Source: Azolla caroliniana
Lineage: Eukaryota > Polypodiophyta
DNA length: 64,000 bases
Assembly: GCA_043228905.1 (NCBI GenBank)
Contig: JBHGNT010000011.1
Span: forward strand, 2,790,001-2,854,000
Direction of reading: 5' to 3'
Shown piece by piece: positions 55,950 through 64,000 of this stretch (position 1 is the stretch's first letter; each line of letters starts with the position of its first letter). Both the position numbers and the translations under genes were made by a program. The notes below the pieces were generated by a model that saw only the letters and a program-made list of their open reading frames with translations, was not told the DNA's origin and searched no databases.

Positions 55950-57706
55950 CTTAAGCGAACACCCATGTATTCCAAGATGGTTGAGGATATGTTACAAATG
56001 ACAAAGATATAACATGGTGCCACACTAGAATGCAAATGGGAAGCTTTTAAGAAAGTCATTCTCTCATGTACAAACAAATATTTTTTGATCAACCGCACAT
56101 CTTGGAAATGCACCAAGAAATTTATTTCAACGAAAAAATGGTTTGATAAAGAATGTTGTGAAGCTTGAAAGTGCCTTATGGTTTTGGATGTAGTTAAGGA
56201 TAAAGAAAATTACCAAAAACATTTGCATGAGTATAAAAGGCTTATTCAAAGAAAGAGAAGAATATGGGAAGTTATTCAACAATTTCTCCAAATGCAAGAG
56301 AAAGCATATGCATGTGCTAAAATTTGGGGAAATTTAAAGGGGAAACGTGTTGAGAGTTATGGTGACTTAACTCTTCACGACTTGCCTATGCATTAGAAGA
56401 ATTTATATGAGTTATCTCTTGCCGGAAAGATGATTTGTTATGGTTCTCTTTCACATATGTCTCCCTTCTTTACAATTGAAGATGTATGCATAGGACTTGA
56501 AATTGGCCTTTCGAAAAGCAAACGATCTTCATTGTACAAAGGTTGAAATGCTCAAATGGATGAGAAAGGAAGTACATGTATGGATAAGCGATATGTTTAA
56601 TGATGCATTGCAACATGGTATGTCGTATGATTGTACTACAAATTGGATCAAACCTTTAGATAAAGGTGGTTTAGATGTAAATATTGTAAACAACTATTGA
56701 ACCATCATGGTTGGCTTGTTAATGGCAAAACTATTTAGATGTATAAAGGAATCAAAGATAAGTGTATGGGTTGAAAAAAATGGTAAGAGAGCTTATGGAC
56801 AAGCTAGCTTTCGAAAACACCATAGCACCATTGATCACCTTATTACCCTTCAAGTATTAATGGAGGAAAGTTGCCTTAGAGGTAAAGGTTTATATTGTTG
56901 CTTTTGATATGGTACCTCGTGACCATCTTTGGAGATGAGTGGAAGAACTTGAGGTGCCAAGTGAATATATGCTTGCAATTTCCCGAATATATGAGAAGGT
57001 TATATGTTGTGTGCATATATCTATGCATTGATGAATTGGAAGAAATGGTTACCAAGTTTGTAAAGGAAGAATGTGTTCAAGACTTTCCAATTGTTAATGT
57101 TGTCATTATGATTTTGCTATATGTAGATGATGTAGTGCTTTTTGCAAATACTTTGGGAGATGCACAAAAGCTTATGAAGGCATTGCAAAATTTTGCATGC
57201 ATACTAAATTAAGTGTTAATATCTCTAAAACAAAGATTATGCTTGTGAAGAGCCAAAAAAGAGATAAACCATGCATTATGTACAATAATGAGCCACTTGA
57301 ATGTGTGGCAAGCTTCAAATATCTTGTCCTTGAAGTTCCTTCAAATCATAGATGGAATGAACGTGCTACACATTGCTTAAAGGTGGGTAAACGAGCATAC
57401 TATGCATTTCAAAACATATGCAATCATGGAGATATTAAGTGTTTGGTCCTCAAGAAATATCTTTTCAACACTTTGGTGACACCGGTTCTTCTCTATGGGG
57501 TGGAAGTATGGGGTAGTATCATCCCTAAATCTACATGGAAAGAGTTTGAAAATGTCCAAAAACATTTTCTTACAAAGTTTCTACAAGTTAAGAAACAAAC
57601 GCCCTACGCCCTCCTCCTTGAGACGGGATCGCTTCCCATTGAGATCATGACCATGGAAAGGGTTGTTGAATACATGCTTAAGGTTCAAAAAAGTCCCTCA
57701 CTTTGA
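55950..57706 (+). pseudogene. LINE reverse transcriptase
   Basis: Upstream spacer WFDKECCEA..KRLIQRKRRIWE, then RT parts: TNWIKPLDKGG, YGQASFRKHHSTIDHLITLQ (the RxxxSTxD motif of non-LTR RTs), the catalytic YVDD in ILLYVDDVVLFANT (57113-57150), and the thumb VNISKTKIMLV, FKYLVLEVP and YLFNTLVTPVLLYGVEVWG. The last frame is open from 57197 to 57706. Earlier frames hold many stops, so the protein is not made. Confidence 0.85.
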
Positions 57707-57888
57707 CTTCCTAGAATTGCATGGGAATCAAGCACAAAGATCCATAAGATGCATAAAAGCAAATTTTTGTGTTTCTGTTGGATGCAAGATATGGGAAAAT
57801 GGTTGGTAGATGGGATGCAAGACACTTGCTTTATGATGCATTAGTAGATTCCTTTGTAAATGAGGCCTTTTAGCAACGCCAATGTATC

Positions 57889-58393
57889 ATGACATGTGAC
57901 AAATCTAGAGGCTCACACTTCACACATTATACTACACATGTTGCACCTAACTACAAAACCATATTCTTTGCGGAACGGGGAAACCATACACATCGATACA
58001 TGTTAAAGCCCATCCCATTATCTGCCATTCAAACCATTGCTTCCATGCGACTTACCTCACATGCATTGCGATGTGAGACAGAGCGCCGGGGCACAAGTGA
58101 TGAGAGTGGCCGGCTATGCACACTTTGCCCTAAACAAATTCGAGAGTCTGAGTATCACACTTTGATACAATGCTCTGCCTTTGATAATATTCGACCATGC
58201 TTTCCACATATCTTTGACCGAGCCCAATGCTTGCACAAAATTTGTCTCACAACCACAATGTGCACTCTCGATTGCAACATTCGTTGGTAAAGTTCTTGAA
58301 CATTGAGAGTCGCTACTCAATTTCACACGTATCATGTGAAATGTAATATTTTTGGTCTCATTGGTCATATTTGACCTCCAAAGGCGATATTAG

Positions 58394-58395
<2 letters not shown>
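57889..58395 (+). pseudogene. LINE C-terminal region and 3' UTR
   Basis: Open frame ending RLCTLCPKQIRESEYHTLIQC..CTLDCNIRW with TAA at 58288-58290. The Cys-x2-Cys..His..Cys pattern suggests the nucleic-acid-binding tail found in many LINEs. The 3' UTR after it ends GGTCTCATTGGTCATATTTG.., the block shared with SINE-like elements. A diverged second copy lies at 63.6-64.0 kb. Confidence 0.8.

Positions 58396-58428
<33 letters not shown>
58396..58428. repeat. (TC)n tail of the LINE
   Basis: A dinucleotide run directly after the LINE 3' UTR, in place of a poly(A) tail. The SINE-like copies end in (TTTC)n instead. Confidence 0.9.
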
Positions 58429-58430
<2 letters not shown>

Positions 58431-58439
58431 CACACGAGT

Positions 58440-59060
58440 GTGGTTGGTTGCTGGCTTGATTGTTTACATTGTGGTATCAAAGTCATAAATATGAGAGAGT
58501 GCGAGAGCCCAATTTCGATCATCACCCATGGGCTAGGTTTCATGTCATAGGACACAATTGGCTTCTCATGGACAATACAAAGATATCTATCTATCCATCT
58601 CTAATAGGTCACAATCGTTCTCTCATGGACAATACAAATTTATCTATCTATCTCTAATGGCACTACTAAGGTTATAGAGATGGCACCAAAAGATATTTAT
58701 CTATCTATCTATCTCTAATGGTAAGGGTTGAGTTTGTTTATATGGAGGTACAATGTTTGAATCTTGTTACTTTTCAATGAATGGGTAAATACCCTATTTT
58801 TGTTGTAAACCAATTGTCTCATTGGCCAATTTTGGTCTTAGAAGACATTAATATATCTTTCTTTCTTTCTAATGGCATTACTAAGGTTACAGAGACGCAC
58901 CAAAAGATATATGTCTATCAATCTATCTATCTCTAATGGCATTGCTAAGGTTATAGAGACAATGCCAAGGTTATAGAGACGCGCCAACATCCATCCATCC
59001 ATCTATCTATACATCTCTTTCTAATGAAATTACTAAGGTTATAGAGACATGCGCCGAAGC
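58440..59060. repeat. SINE plus GATA/CTAT-rich complex repeat
   Basis: Several units of 'ctaatggcattactaaggttatagagac' type, separated by (CTAT)n runs, at about 58560-58715 and 58865-59045. Between them a SINE-like piece has a B box TGTTTGAATCT at 58754-58764 and a 3' end at 58815-58871 (TTGGCCAATTTTGGTCTTAG then GAAGACATTAATATATC) with a (TTTC)n tail. No coding potential. Confidence 0.7.
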
Positions 59061-59139
59061 CCATGAGAGACCTGTGCAGGAGCATAGAGAAACCTCTCCT
59101 CTCGGAACCAGATGTGGATCCGAACTCAAGTTCTTTCAT

Positions 59140-59142
<3 letters not shown>

Positions 59143-59174
<32 letters not shown>

Positions 59175-59314
59175 GACACACACATACACAAATAGAGTCA
59201 CTCAGAGAGTCTTTTCTTATTCAATGAATGCAATTCTGGTAAACATTTTGCCTTCTCCAAAAAAAGGATGGAGATATGTATGTATGTAAATAGTTCAACC
59301 AAATGCAGAGAGAC

Positions 59315-59346
<32 letters not shown>
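59143..59346. repeat. Microsatellites upstream of protease gene
   Basis: (TC)14 at 59143-59171 and (ACATAT)n at 59313-59346, in the presumed promoter of the aspartic protease gene. Confidence 0.9.
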
Positions 59347-59399
59347 TTGTATACATACAATACATACAATACATATACGTGTTCTTCCTTTGATGAGGC

Positions 59400-60229
59400 G
59401 GGCTCAGCAGCTCCTTCTTTCTTCATTCCATCCATTCATTCTCTCTTTCTTTCCTGTTCCTGTCTCCCTTCGATTTCCTGTTCCTGCCATCAAATGCTCC
59501 CTTTTCTTCACCATCACTTTTCTGATGGGTTTTTACGACCCTTCTTTGTCAATTAACGGTTTCTTTATTTAATCTCCCTTCTTCTCCATTCGACCCATCA
59601 TCACAAACAGGTGCGTTTCTTCTTCTTCTTCTTCTTCTTCTTCTTTATTCATCACTTATTCTCTCGGTAAAAGAAGCAAACAAGAAATCAGCTTTTCCTC
59701 GCAACATTTCTCATCCTTTTATTCATCCATAGTTTGTTCTTTTCCGTTTTAATCCATCGCGCGCACCCCGTGCCGTTTAGGGCTCTTCCCGTTTTTGCCC
59801 ATTAATTATGCGAAATTGGGTCTCTGTTTACATCACATTCGACACAAATTTCTTTCAATCAAAAAAATAAAAACCCGCTTGGGGAATTTTTCCGTTTATC
59901 TATCTCACAGAAAACTTGACCTTATTTTGTAAGCAATGAATCCAATTTAACACCCTTTTAATCTATGTCGCTAATCCTAATCCCTAATATTTATACCCTA
60001 CATTAGACACCCTAATTTTAAACGTCAATTTAAAACTCCATGTACAAACCCTATTTGTAATTCCTAATTGCAAATTCTACTTTTCAAATTCTAAGTCCAA
60101 AACTCAAATTTGAAAGCCATAAATCCAAACTGTAGATTGAAACCCCAGTTTGGAATCCCAAATTGTAAACTCTAATCCCAAATCACCTTTTCCTAAACCC
60201 ATTAATCATCCCGTCCTTCTCAGTTAGTG
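59400..60229 (+). promoter_or_regulatory. Aspartic protease 5' leader with probable intron
   Basis: A donor CAAACAG/GTGCGT at 59610/59611 and an acceptor TTCTCAG at 60217-60223 would remove a 613-bp 5' UTR intron, joining a pyrimidine-rich leader to TTAGTG-ATG. The intron begins with a (TTC)n run at 59617-59645 and holds many 'aatcccaaattgtaaactc' style A/C-rich lines. This is inferred from consensus sites only. Confidence 0.5.
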
Positions 60230-63192
60230 ATGAAATCTCAGCCTACAATTAATCCTCCATACAAGCACTTACATGTAGGCATCACTTTATACCTCACGTT
60301 CATGTACATCAATTGTGTACATGCCAAAGGTCATGTTGGGATCATCAAACTCCAACATGCATATACTAATGTTATATCTTCGAAGAAGGGCATTGGTAAA
60401 GGAATGAGTAAGGAGCACATGGACCTCTTTAAAGCGCATGATATGGCAAGACATGGACGTGTTCTAGCAAATGCAACAGAATTCCCACTTGGAGGAAATT
60501 TCAACCCCTATGTGGCAGGGTCAGTTTATTCTTTCCACATCCTAAATGGAATAACTTTGCATATCTATGGTATGCTTAAAATGACTGAATGCACGTCAAA
60601 AAAAGAAAGAATTTAAGGTATTCTTAATAGCATTGGATGCATTTTAAGGCATGCTTAGAAGGATTGAATTTGTTTTAGGGTATGCTTAAAATGATTTAAA
60701 TGCATTTAAAGTATATTTGGAAATTCTCAAAATGAATTTAAGGTATGCTTGAAAATGATTGAAACTCATTTAAGGTATGTTTAAAATACAAGGCAATTTT
60801 TACTTGGAGGATATTTCAATCCTTATGTGGCTCAGTCAGGTTATCTTTTGATATCCGTAATGACATACATTTGCATATTTGATTTATATGATTAAATGGT
60901 TTGAAGCTGTGCATGTTGGGTTAGTTTTTTCTTTTCACACCCTGAATGAATGACATAGGTATGCATAGATTGAATGCATTTATGTATGAATTAGAAAATT
61001 AGATCGATCAATTAGGCTAAAGTAATATCTGGCAAAGAATCCATGATGATGGTCTTCCTTTTATCGGGTAAAGAATATGATATACTTTAGAATTTAGAAT
61101 GCCAATATGTGCATGGCCATCTAGTTAGCTACCCAAAGTTGAAATCCCGTTCTTGCCCTGGAAGTTTTAAGGGTCAGAAGACATATCATTCTTTATATGA
61201 TCCTGCAATCATCTGAAACTGTTTCAAACTTCACAGTGATATTTGTTATACCTTATTTTCTATTTACTGTTATATATATAATGGCATTAGAGAAGAAGAA
61301 ATTGCATCAAGTTTCTATCTGCATGAAGCTGCTTCTGTTCAATCAGTGCCTCTTCTAGCTCCTTTGCAAGTCCAAAATGGCGTATATGTTAGTGAACAAA
61401 GAAAATTTGTGTGGACAATATTCCTGTGGTACACATATTTGTTTCTTATATGTTCAATGAATTGATCATATACACATTTGCTTAGATTGGATATCTATTG
61501 GTTATATTCCTGAATCATTTCTTTGTGAAACAGGATTTACTTTACGCGCATAAGTCTGGGAACTCCATTGAAAGATTATTATGTTCAAGTGGATACTGGG
61601 AGTGATTTATTATGGTTAAACTGCAACCCCTGTACTGCGTGCCCAAGAACAAATAATCTTGGTGTAGGTTTATAATTAAATTGAGGTGAAAGACAACAAA
61701 AAATACCTCCAACTAATCGTGCGGACACTTACCGGAACATCCCTAAGATTTTTCCATAACAATTACCAGAACACCGTATATTTTTTGTACTATAGAAGGG
61801 CATTCTGATAATTTCAGGAAACTTAGGGGCATTCTGGTAAACATTCCCGAGAAGTATGGGTGTTTGGTTTTTGATGCCTTCTTTCCCCAACTTTCATGAT
61901 TTTATATATCTGAAGGGTCATTGTTTTTAAAAGTTTTTCTTTTTCTTTTGCCCCAGATGGTTCTAGTACCTTATGATCCTGACTCATCAATTACGAGCTC
62001 TCCATTATCATGTGACAATCCTGTTTGTGGCAATGGATTGAAGATTGTGAATACTAATTGTGATGGGGAAAACTATTGTGGCTATGGTTTCCAATATGGA
62101 GATGAAAGTAGCACAACTGGATATCTAATTTCTGACAAATTCATGTATAACACTATCCAAGCAAACAGTTCACAGGACAATACAGATGCAAACATAATAT
62201 TCGGGTGGGAGATGTTGTGTGTATATGTATTGTAAAAAAAACCAAAAACATCAATCTGATTTTGTTCTTTACTTTTTTTCTTTATGGATGTGATGCTTGC
62301 AGCTGTGGATATAGTCAATCTGGTAACTTATTAACGGCACAAAATGTAGTGGATGGAATAATGGGTTTTGGTCAGAGCAAGTTATCCGTTATTTCTCAGC
62401 TATATATGCAAGGGCTAATCCCCCGCGTCTTTGCTCATTGTTTACAAGGGTCGGAAAAAGGTGGTGGCATTCTTGTAATTGGAAATGTTGTGGATCGTGG
62501 GTTTCCCTTCACTCCAATCATTTCTTCCCAGTGAGTTAATATGACGTCTCTAATTGTGCAAAACTGAGCTAATTGTTTTCTTGTTTCTTTAATCTTGCTT
62601 CCAAAGATTAAAAATGAATTAACCTATTTCTTGGTAAAAATTTTAATTGCTTTTCTTGTTTGATTTGGTTGTGTTATGATATAGGACACATTACAATGTG
62701 AAGATGAAAGGTATATCTGTAAATGGTGTACAAATGGAAGTCAAATCATCAGCCTATGATACTGCAGAAATAACTGAAGGCACCATTTTTGACAGTGGGA
62801 CAACTCTTGCATACCTTGTGGAGCCACTTTACACTTCATTTGTAACTTCAGTATGTCACATGACTTCTTCATAACTAATTCTCTTTTTAAATATTATTAC
62901 TAAGTTTTTAAACGTCTCAAATTGTATACACATTCTTTTTAGAAATTTATCATAGAAAGAGATTGTTTTTTATTCATTTAAGTGGTTGTGATATTGAAGA
63001 GGTTAACATTGAACAGTTGTAATCTTTGTGAGGTCGCACAGGCCATTATTTGAGTTTAGATGTTAATATAATTGATCTTACATTTCTTTTTTACCACTTT
63101 CTTCTTATGTTCAAGAAGATTATCAAAGGTGCACCTTCTGAGGCTTATCAGCTCCCACAACCTGGGAATACGTGTTTTGTTTATTCCGGAAG
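60230..63192 (+). CDS. A1-family aspartic protease, 3' end beyond window
   Basis: Pepsin-like aspartic protease of the plant nucellin/A36-A39 type, secreted or membrane-linked by family. Visible exons: 60230-60519, 61534-61663, 61957-62204, 62303-62530, 62685-62850 and about 63116-63192, giving 379 codons; the family is about 480-500. A hydrophobic segment (residues 17-30, GITLYLTFMYINCV) before a VHA site suggests a signal peptide cut near 32. The prosegment ends HGRVLANATEFPLGG. The first catalytic Asp is in VDTGSDLLW (D117), the second in FDSGTTLAY (D335). FGCGYSQ, GIMGFGQSKLSVISQL and FAHCLQG are family blocks, and the Cys pairs of the N lobe are present. All junctions keep frame and no stop occurs, so it looks functional. 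The start at 60230, not the GTG just before it, is the only ATG in a suitable place. Confidence 0.93.
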
Positions 63193-64000
63193 GTAATTTC
63201 TCCTTCATATCACAATGCATGTCTTATGTGTTTTATTTCTATGGATTTCTTCATTTGTGAAAAAAGCTGCAAGTTTACTTAGAATAAGTGTTAGAGACGG
63301 AAGCACACCATCTGGGGTCTCATTGAGCTGGGCTTGTGGACATGGTTGTGACGATCATGATTAAGAATAAGTCTTCGGATGTTTCCTCTGCGTGGTTATG
63401 AGCATGTGTGGCATGCTTCCTCTATGATGCTGCCAGTTGAGCTTTTTATGAGGTCATCCACTAAACGAACCTTTTCCCCTTCTAATACTCCCAGCGATGT
63501 GGTTTTCCAGTCAATTCAAAATAAGCTCATCGATGCTAGAGTCAGTGTGTTTGGGACCCTGTTGAGGAAACTATGGACTATGCATATTTTACCCCCCAAC
63601 AAGTTCTTCACTCTGAGTATCACACACTACTGCAATGCTCTTTGATGCCATAGACGGTGTTTTGGATTCTGACATGAGGAGGAGACTCATAAACTATGCA
63701 TATTTTTGTTTTGAACACAGTTCTGGAGTTTTGAGTGTCACACTCTACTCCAATCCTCCACCGTTGATCACATTCTGTTCTTGATTTCCCAACATTTTCA
63801 ACCTTGAGCTATCCCTGCAAACATCTGTCTCAGCCACTGTGCAATCTTGATTGTGACCTTCATTGATAAGATTCTTGATCATCGAGAATCACTTACCACC
63901 TCCGCATACTAGGTAAAACGTTTCATCCAGAGGCCATATTTTGACCTACAAGAATGATAATAAAATCTATCTGCATATATTTCAAGATATATGAACGATG
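63193..64000 (+). other. Protease intron with LINE 3' end, continues past window
   Basis: From the donor AG/GTAATT at 63193 the sequence stays intronic. From about 63590 to the end it matches the C-terminal and 3' UTR part of the LINE at 58110-58395 (SEYHT-type 'tctgagtatcacac', 'cactgtgcaatcttgattg', 'ggccatattttgacc'). The Cys-rich region appears twice with a period of about 118 bases (63613 and 63731). The insertion is in sense orientation to the gene. Confidence 0.72.

Larger units (their letters stand above)
54100..58430 (+). mobile_element. Degenerate non-LTR retrotransposon (LINE)
   Basis: Plus-strand fragments in order: AP endonuclease (about 54115-54990), an insertion of unknown type (about 55085-55930), reverse transcriptase (about 55950-57706), a Cys/His C-terminal region (about 57889-58290), a 3' UTR ending near 58395, and a (TC)n tail at 58396-58428. 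Frameshifts and stops are frequent. The 5' border is not clear. The lineage is not the common plant L1 as far as I can judge. Confidence 0.85.

Overview
This is a window of plant nuclear DNA, most likely from a flowering plant. Genes are split by many short AT-rich introns with GT-AG borders. The gene families are plant ones: a DnaJ/HSP40 co-chaperone, an MFSD5-type molybdate-anion transporter and an A1 aspartic protease. Between the genes lie nested LTR retrotransposons, a non-LTR (LINE) element, SINE-like pieces and simple repeats. I cannot name the species. No tRNA or rRNA gene, CRISPR array or bacterial operon was seen.

Layout. 227-5719 (+): the 3' thirteen exons of an aldehyde dehydrogenase gene whose 5' end lies outside the window. 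6.9-10.5 kb: transposon remains, including a minus-strand Ty3/Gypsy relic (about 7300-9535) carrying a clean 566-bp hAT-type MITE (7750-8315) with an 8-bp target duplication. 10.5-28.3 kb: a nested pile. A plus-strand chromovirus-type Gypsy element (the host) was cut by Gypsy element A (11231-18636, matched 455-bp LTRs, TSD CCAAG) and by LTR element B (20377-26932, LTRs of about 400 bp, TSD AGATG). The 3' LTR of A was in turn hit by a solo Copia-like LTR (17430-18186). Element B is odd: it holds an integrase on the minus strand and, beyond it, a roughly 2.9-kb broken coiled-coil reading frame. 28.4-34.0 kb: repeat-rich, with no recognisable gene.

34.63-37.11 kb (+): a complete three-exon class B DnaJ gene, preceded by a 61-bp minisatellite and a GAA tract. 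37.1-40.9 kb: intergenic. 41.40-46.55 kb (+): a complete eight-exon molybdate-anion transporter gene; its promoter side carries a TACAAA-type satellite, and two of its introns carry tandem arrays. 47.9-52.5 kb: remains of Ty1/Copia elements, including a 1.19-kb internal tandem duplication of RT-RNase H and a solo LTR inserted after it. 52.6-53.7 kb: a 189-bp array grown from a dispersed repeat that also sits in the ALDH intron. 54.1-58.43 kb (+): a degenerate LINE with endonuclease and RT domains. 58.45-59.05 kb: SINE and GATA-rich repeats. 59.4-63.2 kb (+): the 5' part of an aspartic protease gene, running off the window, with a second LINE 3' end (about 63.6-64.0 kb) in its last visible intron.

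The four host genes are all on the plus strand and show no obvious shared pathway. The main interest lies in the order of transposon insertions, which can be read from TSDs and nested breaks, and in tandem arrays placed in introns and promoters of otherwise intact genes. I found nothing I would call a proven new system. The best candidates for something undescribed are the coiled-coil frame of element B, the SINE/LINE partnership suggested by a shared 3' end, and the uncommon ALDH subfamily.
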